NCBI GenBank assembly: GCA_029883265.1
Contig: JAOUJM010000008.1
Coordinates: 1-50,007, forward strand
Reading direction: 5' to 3'
Source of the DNA: Gammaproteobacteria bacterium
GTDB lineage: Bacteria > Pseudomonadota > Gammaproteobacteria > S012-40
DNA: 50,007 nucleotides
Below the pieces are notes generated by a model. The model was given only the letters and a program-made list of their open reading frames with translations, did no database searches and was not told where the DNA came from. The translations under genes were made by a program, and so were the position numbers. Below, piece by piece: positions 8,291 to 17,061 of this stretch. The first letter of the stretch is position 1. Each line of letters starts with the position of its first letter.

Positions 8291-10984
8291 TCATTTGCTT
8301 GTCTTAAACTGCTGAATCCATTTGTGAAGTTCCATTATTACCAGCAATACCAATGCTAAGCCAAATAAATAAAACCATTGTTCAAAACTCACAGGTTGAG
8401 TATCTAATATAATTTGTAAGCCTGGAATATATAATGCTGCGATGTGAAATAGCTGCGCACCTAATGTGCCAAACATTAAAATTGGGTTGCTGAAAATGGG
8501 AATGGTAAATACCGAACGGTGTTCTGAGCGGGCATTGAATACTTGTACGTTTTCGAACAAAACCATAAGTAATAATGTTAGGTTGCGTGCAGATTCAAGT
8601 TGATAGCCTTGGCTGAGAAGAAATTGAAAAACGGCAAAAGCGAGTATGCCAACGCTTAGTGCTGAAATAACACAGCGTTCGATCATTAAGCGATTAAAAA
8701 TAGTTTCCTTCGGTGAGCGCGGTGGTTTCTTCATTTCATCACCTTCGCCTGGTTCGAATGCAAGGCCAACATCCTGAATACCCTGGGTGACTAAGTTTAG
8801 CCACAACAATTGAGCGGTGGTAAAAGGCATGGGCGAGTTTGTAGCGATTGCCAATAAAAAGAAAAAAACTTCCGCAATACCTGTGGAGATCAATAAAAAA
8901 ATTACCTTGCGTACATTGCTATAGGCGATTCGACCCTGTTTGATACCTTCCACCAAGGATGCAAAGTTATCATCGGTTAGAACTAAATCTGCAGATTCTC
9001 GCGCAACATCGGTGCCCTTAACGCCCATGGCAACACCTACGTGAGCTTTTCGTAGGGCAGGAGCATCATTTGCGCCATCGCCAGTGACGGCAACAAATTC
9101 ACCCGTTTCACTGAGCACATTAACGATTTGCAATTTCTGCGTGGGTTCAACGCGTGCAAAAACACTAGCTTTAATGATTGCATCCTTGAGCTGCGGTGAG
9201 TTACTTTCCGTGAGTTGACGTAATTGTTTTCCAGTAACGACCTGTGTATTTTTGTCACATATACCAAGATCGCTGGCAATTGCGACCGCTGTGATTGGGT
9301 GGTCGCCCGTTAACATAGCAACACGAATTCCAGCTGCTTGGCACTGCTGTATGGCTTGTCGCGCATTTTGGCGCGGCGGATCAATCATGCCAACCAAACC
9401 TAAAAATGTGAAATTATTTAGGTCGTTCTCGTTTAATTGTTTGAATTCGCCGGTGTGGTAAGCGATAGCTAAAACCCTATAGCCTTGTTCTGCCATTTTA
9501 ATCGCAGCATTCTCGATTTGAAGCGGATTAATTGCTTGGGTATGGTGGCCGCTAGTCATATTGCTACACATAGCCAGAATTTTTTCAGGTGCACCCTTAA
9601 CGGAAATTTGTTGTTTATGTTTTAATTGATGTAGCGTCGCTGCGAATTGGCGCTCTGGTTCAAACGCAATTTGGTCAATTAACGCAAAATCCTGATTAAC
9701 TTCTTTTGCAACTAGTCCGATTTTCTGTGCCATGACGAGTAAAGCTACATCAACTGCATCACCACTATGATGAATTTGATGCTTGTCAAAATAAAAACTG
9801 CCTTCATTGCAGAATATCGATGTGCGTGCCAAATTAATTAATAAGTCACCGGTTTCTATAGGTGCTTGTGCAGGAATGTGAATTTCACCCTGGGTATTAA
9901 TGCCTTGTCCGTGTACCTCCAAAAGTTGATTCGGTGGCAACCATATTTTTTTAACCGTGAGCTCATTGACGGTCAAGGTGCCGGTTTTATCTGAAGCGAT
10001 GTAAGTGCAGGAACCAAGGGTTTCGGCAGCGACAAGGCGTCTGACAATAACATTGTTTGTTGCCATGTGACGCATGCCAACTGCGAGCGCAATGGTTATC
10101 GCTACCGGCAAGCCTTCAGGGATTGCAGCGACCGCAAGTGCAATCGCAACCAGAATTACGCCAAATAGTTCCTGGCCATGCCAAGTGGCCACTAAAACAA
10201 TAATCACGCTAATCGCAAGAAAACCGATGGCAATTCTTTTTGTAAAGCGCTCCATGCGTTGAATTAGTGGAGGCACTTCTTTTTTACCTAAGGTAACCGC
10301 TTTAGCGATTTCTCCTAAAGCGGTATGTAAACCTGTCGTGATCACAACTGCAATGGCGCGTCCACGAATGAGCAAGGTGCCTGCGAATAGCATATTCTTT
10401 CGGCCTGCCAAATCGGTGTCGACGCTAATAATCTTTTCCGCTTGTTTTAACTGCGAAAAAGATTCGCCGGTTAACAACGATTGGTCAACTTCAAGTTTGT
10501 CGGCTTGTAGCAAACGTAAATCCGCGGGCACTTTGTCACCCGATTCAAGTATGACGATATCGCCCGGTACTAGTTGAGTCGCAGGGATTTCACTAATTTC
10601 ATTATTTCGTTTAACACGAACCTGATGCGCCACCATTTTTTGTAAAGCAGCCGCACTTTTTTCGGCGTGATATTCCTGGATAGCGCCTATGCTGGCATTC
10701 AAACACAAGACAAAAATGATAAATCCGGCGTCTATCCATTCTTGAACAACGAGTGATAACAATGCAGCGGCTAAAAGAATATAAATCAGTGGGCTTTTAA
10801 ACTGACTGAAAACAATAAAGCCAATGCTTTTACGCTTGGCTTGGGGAAGTTCATTGGTGCCAAATTGTTGTAAGCGTTCAGCGGCTTTTTCTATGCTTAA
10901 ACCGGACGGACTGGTTTCTAAAATTGCCAGGATTTGTGCTTGCTGCAAGTGATGACAATTAGAAAGTGCCTTGGTATCGATCAT
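8291..10984 (-). CDS. Cation-transporting P-type ATPase (type II, calcium-pump-like)
   Basis: An 897-residue inner-membrane ion pump. N-terminal cation-ATPase domain, actuator motif LTGES (about residues 171-175), M4 motif AAIPEGLPVAITIALAVG (about 286-303), phosphorylation site SDKTGTLT (Asp332), hinge TGDGANDAPALRKA, and C-terminal transmembrane helices with LLWLNLVTQGIQDVGLAFEPGE (M6). Order and length fit the calcium/SPCA-like group. The M6 position that is Asp in SERCA (NLVTDG) is Gln here (NLVTQG), so the ion could be other than calcium. Start ATG at 10984 gives MIDTKALSNCHHL. No metal-responsive regulator adjoins it. Confidence 0.88.
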   Translation of the reverse strand: MIDTKALSNCHHLQQAQILAILETSPSGLSIEKAAERLQQFGTNELPQAKRKSIGFIVFSQFKSPLIYILLAAALLSLVVQEWIDAGFIIFVLCLNASIGAIQEYHAEKSAAALQKMVAHQVRVKRNNEISEIPATQLVPGDIVILESGDKVPADLRLLQADKLEVDQSLLTGESFSQLKQAEKIISVDTDLAGRKNMLFAGTLLIRGRAIAVVITTGLHTALGEIAKAVTLGKKEVPPLIQRMERFTKRIAIGFLAISVIIVLVATWHGQELFGVILVAIALAVAAIPEGLPVAITIALAVGMRHMATNNVIVRRLVAAETLGSCTYIASDKTGTLTVNELTVKKIWLPPNQLLEVHGQGINTQGEIHIPAQAPIETGDLLINLARTSIFCNEGSFYFDKHQIHHSGDAVDVALLVMAQKIGLVAKEVNQDFALIDQIAFEPERQFAATLHQLKHKQQISVKGAPEKILAMCSNMTSGHHTQAINPLQIENAAIKMAEQGYRVLAIAYHTGEFKQLNENDLNNFTFLGLVGMIDPPRQNARQAIQQCQAAGIRVAMLTGDHPITAVAIASDLGICDKNTQVVTGKQLRQLTESNSPQLKDAIIKASVFARVEPTQKLQIVNVLSETGEFVAVTGDGANDAPALRKAHVGVAMGVKGTDVARESADLVLTDDNFASLVEGIKQGRIAYSNVRKVIFLLISTGIAEVFFFLLAIATNSPMPFTTAQLLWLNLVTQGIQDVGLAFEPGEGDEMKKPPRSPKETIFNRLMIERCVISALSVGILAFAVFQFLLSQGYQLESARNLTLLLMVLFENVQVFNARSEHRSVFTIPIFSNPILMFGTLGAQLFHIAALYIPGLQIILDTQPVSFEQWFYLFGLALVLLVIMELHKWIQQFKTSK

Positions 10985-11082
10985 TTTCTGAAGCGTTCTA
11001 TCGCGGATGTCAACTCTATTAAATCAGAGTTGGTCATTGTGTCAATGGGATTGTTGACGGGATACTCAAATTAGTGGCAGGC

Positions 11083-11111
11083 AAAAAAAGGCGTTTTGAT
11101 TAAACGCCTTT
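11083..11111 (-). terminator. Intrinsic terminator of the surface-protein genes
   Basis: On the minus strand, a 10-bp stem (AAAGGCGTTT with AAACGCCTTT, 11087-11096 and 11102-11111 in + coordinates) has a five-base loop and runs into seven T residues (11083-11089, the first three of them part of the stem). It lies just downstream of the lipoprotein gene ending at 11136. Confidence 0.85.
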
Positions 11112-11135
11112 CATTCATCCATTGGGTTTGCCTTT

Positions 11136-12992
11136 TTAAGGACTGATAGTACCGATAGTGTTAGTCGTGCCATTATTAATAATTTCGTTGGCACTGTTGT
11201 TCAGCAAGTTAATATTGTCTAAGTAGTTGTTATTAGCATCTATAACGATGGCGTAGCCGTTATTATTGCTAATATTTATTGCCTGGTAGTTGCTACCTTG
11301 ATTGCCAAGATTATTGCTATAAATATTCAGGCCATTGCCACCATTATTTTCGATGCGACTATTACGAAACTGGCTGAATATCATATCCAACAAGTCAACC
11401 CCCGTGCCTGCCGCTCCAGCGAAACGTGAATTGTCAATAATGGCATAATAAACATGATTAACACTGAGTACGGGTTGTGCACTTAAATTGGGATCAGCGA
11501 CCTCACATTTTTGATCAACTGTCGTGCTTACACAGTCGTGCAATTCAAAATTACCTTCTAACCAAACGAAAGCTTGAATATGGCTAAAGTCGCCGTCATC
11601 AATTATGACACGGGTCTTGTTCAATTTTAAATGTGGGTCGGCAACAAGCGCAATATTGTTCTGGCCAATAGTAATGCTGTCCGCGTAATTTGCTTCGGTT
11701 TCACCGTTATTATATAGCGTATAAATTTTCTTACTGTCTTTTAGGGATTTTCCAGGAGCACTGAAATAGTCCTGAATGCTGTTTTTCCACCAGGGTGCGG
11801 CATCGCTGCGAAACACTTCGCTATTATCGTTAATGTCGTTGACGAATAAACGATTATATTTCCAAGATGCATTTTCAAAATCAATGAGGTCCGACAATTT
11901 GCTCTCGGCTTTTAACTGATCTGACGTCACCAGGATTTCATCGCCGGTTTTGCTGCAGTTCCAGTCAAAGGCATTAAGTTCGTCTTGAATCTGCAAGTCA
12001 TCGCAAGTTCGAGTACTATCGCTGAAACTTACTCGGCGTTTTTCGCCACCGTGTAGGCATTGGTTGTAATTATTTGCAATACAGGACAGAGGGACATTTA
12101 ATTCAGGAAAATAGTAGTCATTCCATTCGGCAGCGGTTTCCACTTGTGGCAAAACCTGTGTGCAATAAATATGAAACTCAGTATCTACTATAGGCTTAAT
12201 TTTATGAATAATCATGACATGCGGATCAGACACGGTTAGCAATTGACCTTGTTGTAAACTGCAGCGGTGTTGACTGTTTTTATCGCTGACCTTGATCGAA
12301 AATTCGTAATTTTTGGGGACTCGGCCCACATTGACGCTAATCAAGTCAGAATCTGCCTGTCCATTAACAATTTGTGTTTCTCGATTGTCGAAAACCACTC
12401 GCGTGTCAATTGCGATACTATTTGCACGCAAACCATGAATATGCGCCGTCATTTGCACTGTTTTGGGTGCGGAAATATCGGTGACAAAAATATTTTGAAT
12501 AGTATTGCCTGCTAAATCGGTAATGCCTTTGCCGATGCTTAGGCTGAGACTGGTGTCATGAGGAACATCGATTGGCGCATGTCCCAAAAAAATATTTTCT
12601 TCACCATGGAGTGATCGGCCTTGAATCGTGATGCTATTGTCGCTGGCATCAAAACTCCATTCCAATTCAGGCAGCTCAGTTTTGCTTTTTGAGTTGATGC
12701 TGACCGTTTGCATTAAATCGGCAATTTTAATTTTTTCGTTAAAAGCAATTTTGATGCGTTCAAATTGGGTGGCCGGTAACAAGGTGTTACCGTTGAAAGT
12801 CAAATTGAGGGAGCGCTCATTGTTATTGACTTTATAGAACAATGTCGCAGTAACAAAATAAGGCTGGATAGTATCGCCTTTGTCTTCGACTTGGGTATTG
12901 GGATTCACATCCCCGACGCCGCAGGCTGAAAGCGCCGAAATCAGGCTTAAACCCAGTGCAAATTTAATCCAGTTTTTGAATAAATAAACCAT
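11136..12992 (-). CDS. Predicted surface lipoprotein with Ig-like and right-handed beta-helix regions
   Basis: About 618 residues from the ATG at 12992; a TTG at 13016 would add eight residues but makes a poorer signal. MVYLFKNWIKFALGLSLISALSAC is a lipoprotein signal with lipobox LSAC; the following residue is Gly, which does not signal inner-membrane retention. Residues about 45-180 look like a bacterial Ig-like domain (FNEKIKIADLMQTVSI; ITDLAGNTIQNIFV). The C-terminal third has Asn-rich parallel beta-helix repeats (NSRIENNGGNGLNIYSNN; NISNNNGYAIVIDANN). Eight or more non-lipobox cysteines suggest disulfides. No family name recognised. Third gene of a minus-strand set with two predicted outer-membrane barrels, 223 bases after the second. 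Confidence 0.6.
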   Translation of the reverse strand: MVYLFKNWIKFALGLSLISALSACGVGDVNPNTQVEDKGDTIQPYFVTATLFYKVNNNERSLNLTFNGNTLLPATQFERIKIAFNEKIKIADLMQTVSINSKSKTELPELEWSFDASDNSITIQGRSLHGEENIFLGHAPIDVPHDTSLSLSIGKGITDLAGNTIQNIFVTDISAPKTVQMTAHIHGLRANSIAIDTRVVFDNRETQIVNGQADSDLISVNVGRVPKNYEFSIKVSDKNSQHRCSLQQGQLLTVSDPHVMIIHKIKPIVDTEFHIYCTQVLPQVETAAEWNDYYFPELNVPLSCIANNYNQCLHGGEKRRVSFSDSTRTCDDLQIQDELNAFDWNCSKTGDEILVTSDQLKAESKLSDLIDFENASWKYNRLFVNDINDNSEVFRSDAAPWWKNSIQDYFSAPGKSLKDSKKIYTLYNNGETEANYADSITIGQNNIALVADPHLKLNKTRVIIDDGDFSHIQAFVWLEGNFELHDCVSTTVDQKCEVADPNLSAQPVLSVNHVYYAIIDNSRFAGAAGTGVDLLDMIFSQFRNSRIENNGGNGLNIYSNNLGNQGSNYQAINISNNNGYAIVIDANNNYLDNINLLNNSANEIINNGTTNTIGTISP

Positions 12993-13215
12993 TATTGCCG
13001 CCACACTATTCCCCAAAAAAGTTTCATTATGGTAGATGAAATTGCTTGATTTTGCAAGGTTTTTTGCCTTAATCCCGGTTTAAGCCAGGGGCTCTTTCTT
13101 GAGAAATTACAGAGAGTTAAAGACTTAATCCAGGGTTAATTTTTAAACCGTTTCCAAATCCTTGCATAGACCGAATTCACACTTTAAGCGATTATTAATT
13201 TTGGATGCAAGTGAA

Positions 13216-15009
13216 TTAAAAATTCGCCTGCCAATCGATACTAAGCGCTGAATCGCGCCGATGGAAACCGTATTCGCTTGTCAACACGCCGGTGAATAGA
13301 TGAGCGCTAATACCGATGTCAAGTAGTTGATTGCCGATATATTCAAAGCGCAGTAGAGCATAGGCCTCGGCTGTGTCCAGTCCTATACTGGTCAAACCAT
13401 GAAATCGCCAGTGACGGCTACGGCTAATATGCTCGACTTCGCCGCGAGCACGAAGAATCGTGCGCCGGTCAAGAATGGCTTTTTCGGTGCCTAATTGTCG
13501 TGCATAAAACCCGAAAAAATACACGGTGCGGTAACCGGTGGCGCGATAACGATAACGCCCCTGACCTTCGATGCCTAGGGTGGTGTACATTTTAAAATTT
13601 GTATCTGTAATCGGAACATCGCGCACAAACGCAAATTCGAACTGCCAATCTTCACTGCCTTCTTCAATACTGGCAACTAAACTTGCGGGGTGTTCGGCCT
13701 GCAAGCCAAATCCATTGGCGTTAGTCAATGCCGTTGTTACACTTTGCCCGGCAGCAATGTTTTGACGTACGGCATCGCTGAGTCGAAAATATGGCTCCGA
13801 TTGACGTGAGTATTGCAGTGTGAATGCTTGATAAAGCTTTTCATATTTACGCCGTGCCTGGAAACCAAACCCACCGTAGGTTTGTGCAATACTTTGAATT
13901 TTTGATTCTTTAACCACCGCACCTAAGGTATTTGGTGTTTTAAGTCCACGGATTAAACCTTGCTGCTGGTCTAGTGGGTGCCAAACTTGACCCAGGCTCG
14001 GCAAGGTTGCTGGTCGCAACACAGGGACAAAGCTCGCATCGATTATGTAATCATTTTGTTTATACTCCCAGCGCAAAGCCGGTGTTGCGAGTCGTCGTTG
14101 TTCGGTTTTTTTATCCAGCAAATAAAATCGCATGTCTTTTACACTAAGTCGATCACCTAATGCATCCCAAGGACCGTGGCTCCAGCCAATATATTGAGTA
14201 CCGGCGACGAGGCGGTGTCCTTGTTCTTCATAGGCAAGATAGCTAGGAAGATAATCATACTCAGTGGTCTGGCCGGTGTAGTCACCTGTATGCTGAAATG
14301 TATCCAGGCGCGCACCAATTGCTGCTGTCCAGCCGGGTGTAAAAAACTCATTGAAGCGTTTAAATGCAGCTACATGAATTTGATTGGTGCTACTTATATT
14401 TGAGTTGCCACGCCAACTAATCAGCCGTCCAATGACTTCACCACCATGGGGAATTAATTTCTGTTGTTCACGTATGGCCACCGGGTCGACTCTTGGGGGG
14501 TGTTGTAGGACGACATAGTAGGGGGTGGTATGTGGTGTAAGCGCGGTATCGATTTCTTTGTAACCCAGGCGGCGCAATAATTCGTAACGACTCCAGAAAA
14601 AGATTTCATCTTCCATAGCACCGGCATGAACACCATAACGTCCGGAGGCTAATCGCACGGCCCATGCGTCTTTGATGCCTTGTTTTTTTAATTGAGCCAC
14701 GTTTTGTTCTGCTAATTCCCGATTGCTGAAATCCCCAACCGTAAGGGTTTTTAAAGTGGTTTGTTGTAAACGCTTACGCACTTCCACATCTTGATCAAGT
14801 GCGCGTAAACTTTTTTGTAGGCGTTTGGCTTCGTGAAAATCATTGAAGCGTGCAATAACATTCGGCTCTAAGTGAGCAGGCAAAGGTGGGCCGATTAGTT
14901 CAGCAGATTGAGAAATATGCATCAATGAAAAAAGTAAAAGTATGTGGCTTATTTGCAGACTTAGTGCAAAGATATTTTTTCGAATGTGTAGTTTCGCGAA
15001 CGACTGCAT
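13216..15009 (-). CDS. Predicted outer-membrane beta-barrel protein with SPOR-like N-terminal domain
   Basis: 597 residues. An N-terminal signal sequence ends near SLMHISQSAELIG. Residues about 85-140 (TLKTLTVGDFSNRELAEQNVAQL) resemble a SPOR/peptidoglycan-binding repeat, though weakly. The rest alternates polar and hydrophobic/aromatic residues as in transmembrane strands, and the chain ends in phenylalanine (WQANF), the usual recognition signal for barrel insertion. I do not recognise the family; capsule-assembly Wzi-like barrels are one possibility. The start codon is four bases beyond the stop of the cytochrome-porin gene, so the two are almost certainly cotranscribed and may work together. 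Confidence 0.55.
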   Translation of the reverse strand: MQSFAKLHIRKNIFALSLQISHILLLFSLMHISQSAELIGPPLPAHLEPNVIARFNDFHEAKRLQKSLRALDQDVEVRKRLQQTTLKTLTVGDFSNRELAEQNVAQLKKQGIKDAWAVRLASGRYGVHAGAMEDEIFFWSRYELLRRLGYKEIDTALTPHTTPYYVVLQHPPRVDPVAIREQQKLIPHGGEVIGRLISWRGNSNISSTNQIHVAAFKRFNEFFTPGWTAAIGARLDTFQHTGDYTGQTTEYDYLPSYLAYEEQGHRLVAGTQYIGWSHGPWDALGDRLSVKDMRFYLLDKKTEQRRLATPALRWEYKQNDYIIDASFVPVLRPATLPSLGQVWHPLDQQQGLIRGLKTPNTLGAVVKESKIQSIAQTYGGFGFQARRKYEKLYQAFTLQYSRQSEPYFRLSDAVRQNIAAGQSVTTALTNANGFGLQAEHPASLVASIEEGSEDWQFEFAFVRDVPITDTNFKMYTTLGIEGQGRYRYRATGYRTVYFFGFYARQLGTEKAILDRRTILRARGEVEHISRSRHWRFHGLTSIGLDTAEAYALLRFEYIGNQLLDIGISAHLFTGVLTSEYGFHRRDSALSIDWQANF

Positions 15010-15013
15010 CGGT

Positions 15014-16333
15014 TTAATAGCTCAAGTCGACGCCAAACAGGAAATAATCCTCTTTGGCCTGATGGCCCACGTAACTGTTTTCAAGCTCATCCAGGGGCAG
15101 AAAGTCCATATTCAATTCGACAATAAGTCGTAAATTGTGCATTAAAAAATAAGAAGCAGTGGTGGTGAGGCTGTGTAAATTGAGACCACGATAAATGGTG
15201 TTGCTATTGGTGAAGCTGCCGGCTTTATTGACACTATATAACAGTGATAAAACAAAAGCGTCACGACTGATATAGTCCACGCCAAAAAAACCACCCACCC
15301 AGCGGTAGGCATGGTTCGCGTTGATAAAATTATCCCATTGACTGACCAGCACTTGGCCATACCAATATGCCCGATGCATACTGTTTCCTGAAAAATCCAA
15401 GCCTGCCATATACATGGCCGAATGTTGTGTGCTGTTTAATTCTGCAAAGTTGCCACTGGCGCGGGCTTGCTCACCATAAAGTGCAAATATGCCCATTTTG
15501 TTTTGATCTTGGCTTAGGCGAAAATGAGTGAATACAGACTTCATGCTATCGTTATCAAATAGAGCGTGGTTTCGCCCCAGGCCTACAGCGTTGTTTTGAT
15601 AAATTTGACCCGCGCCATTACCATTAATCAATCCGATACTGAGTGTGCTGAACTCTACGGCGAGGTCAAGTTTGATGCCTCGCGAGCGATCCAGTTTGGC
15701 CATAGGATAAAGCCAAAAGTCTTGTACTGTAAGCCGAGTATCACGATCATGCATCATATCGGATAAATTAAGTTGGCCAAGTGTGACCCGTAATATACGG
15801 TCGTGGCCAAAACGCACCCAAGCATCCTGCAAGCGCCATTGGCTGATATCCATCGATTGGTTTAAATCCATACTGAAAAAATATCCGGCACGTTCAGATA
15901 AAGGCGCGCTTGATATTAGCTTGAGTAAATAAGGCGTTTGAAAATCGAGGCTAGAATGCGCCCCACGAGTATCAGAACTGTAATCAAGTAGCTCAAAACT
16001 GCGTCGTGCGGTGGCGTATCCCTGGGTACGAAGACTCAAGGGAAATTGTTTTAAAACCGCAGCGCGTTCATCACCGGTATCCACGGTGGCTGCTTCTCGC
16101 CAGTTATCTAGTCGATTATTTTCCCGAAAGCGTTGTCCGAGTTCGTTTAAAACAGGAGGAGCAGAATGGCAAGCTAGACAGCTCATTTGGTATTGGCGGC
16201 TATACAAAGGGCTGGCGTTGATTGGATTTATGAGGGGAATAAGGTAAATAACCAGCAGGCACAGCAGCGCACTGCTGGGTCGCAGCAGAACAAAAAAATC
16301 GGTTTTGAACTGATATGAGCTTGGGTAAAGCAT
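15014..16333 (-). CDS. Predicted fused monoheme cytochrome c / outer-membrane porin (Cyc2-like architecture)
   Basis: 439 residues. A long hydrophobic signal (LLCLLVIYLIPLINPINA) is followed immediately by one heme motif in QYQMSCLACHSAPPVLNELGQRF. The remaining 380 residues look like beta-strands of an outer-membrane barrel and end in the aromatic residue expected (FGVDLSY). A heme peptide with PPxLNExGxxFR followed by a barrel resembles fused porin-cytochromes such as Cyc2 of iron oxidisers and related families; I did not align it, so iron oxidation is not claimed. Such proteins pass electrons across the outer membrane through the heme plug. First gene of the set 16333-11136; no ordinary cytochrome partner is adjacent. 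Confidence 0.6.
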   Translation of the reverse strand: MLYPSSYQFKTDFFVLLRPSSALLCLLVIYLIPLINPINASPLYSRQYQMSCLACHSAPPVLNELGQRFRENNRLDNWREAATVDTGDERAAVLKQFPLSLRTQGYATARRSFELLDYSSDTRGAHSSLDFQTPYLLKLISSAPLSERAGYFFSMDLNQSMDISQWRLQDAWVRFGHDRILRVTLGQLNLSDMMHDRDTRLTVQDFWLYPMAKLDRSRGIKLDLAVEFSTLSIGLINGNGAGQIYQNNAVGLGRNHALFDNDSMKSVFTHFRLSQDQNKMGIFALYGEQARASGNFAELNSTQHSAMYMAGLDFSGNSMHRAYWYGQVLVSQWDNFINANHAYRWVGGFFGVDYISRDAFVLSLLYSVNKAGSFTNSNTIYRGLNLHSLTTTASYFLMHNLRLIVELNMDFLPLDELENSYVGHQAKEDYFLFGVDLSY

Positions 16334-16423
16334 CCTTGCTTTGTTTAAGCCTTTGTTTCTAGTGAATAAAACTATAGCGGTTGGACGGCTAGCGACTTTA
16401 ATCTTTGGCTAATCCGTTTTCGT

Positions 16424-16429
16424 TATAAT
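16424..16429 (+). promoter_or_regulatory. Possible -10 element upstream of ndk
   Basis: A perfect TATAAT hexamer within the 286-base gap between the divergent cytochrome-porin gene and ndk. No good -35 hexamer sits at the usual distance, so this is only a candidate. The rest of the gap shows a T-rich tract (16490-16497) and no gene. Confidence 0.3.
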
Positions 16430-16619
16430 GGCATTCAATGTCGGATTATTTTTTGCTTTAAGATCAATCACCTAGGCCAGGGGCGGGTTTTTTTTTGAAT
16501 TATTACTGTATTTAATGGTTATCCCCTGGGCAAACACACGATTTAGGATTCCTGTTTAGCCTATCATGCTGTAAAATTGGCCGTTTTCTTTAACGCACAA
16601 CAACTATGGAGAATGAGGA

Positions 16620-17051
16620 ATGGCGGTAGAACGCACATTGTCAATTATTAAGCCCGATGCCGTGGCCAAAAATGTCATCGGTGAGATTTATGCTCGCTTT
16701 GAAAAAGCTGGTCTACGCATTGTCGCCTCACGCATGATGCACCTCACACGCGAACAAGCGGGTGGTTTTTATGAAGTTCATAAAGAGCGCCCATTTTACG
16801 AAGATTTAGTTAGTTTCATGATTTCCGGCCCTGTTGTGGTTCAAGTATTGGAAGGCGAAAATGCCATTGCCAAAAACCGTGAAGTCATGGGTGCCACTAA
16901 TCCTGCTGAAGCTGCTGCCGGAACTATTCGTGCGGATTTTGCCTCTAGTATTGATGAAAATGCGGTGCATGGATCAGATGGTCCAGATACGGCCAAAGTG
17001 GAAATCGGATTTTTCTTCGACGAAAACGAAATTTGTCCACGCACCCGATAA
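16620..17051 (+). CDS. ndk: Nucleoside diphosphate kinase
   Basis: Transfers the terminal phosphate from ATP to nucleoside diphosphates through a phosphohistidine. The 143-residue protein matches the family length exactly and shows [18 protein letters not shown], the RPFYxxLVSFMxSGPVV segment, [12 protein letters not shown], and the active-site His in [25 protein letters not shown]-type site precedes the ATG. It opens the ndk-rlmN-pilF-rodZ run and is transcribed away from the inserted block. Confidence 0.97.
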   Translation: MAVERTLSIIKPDAVAKNVIGEIYARFEKAGLRIVASRMMHLTREQAGGFYEVHKERPFYEDLVSFMISGPVVVQVLEGENAIAKNREVMGATNPAEAAAGTIRADFASSIDENAVHGSDGPDTAKVEIGFFFDENEICPRTR

Positions 17052-17061
17052 GAGAATCAAT

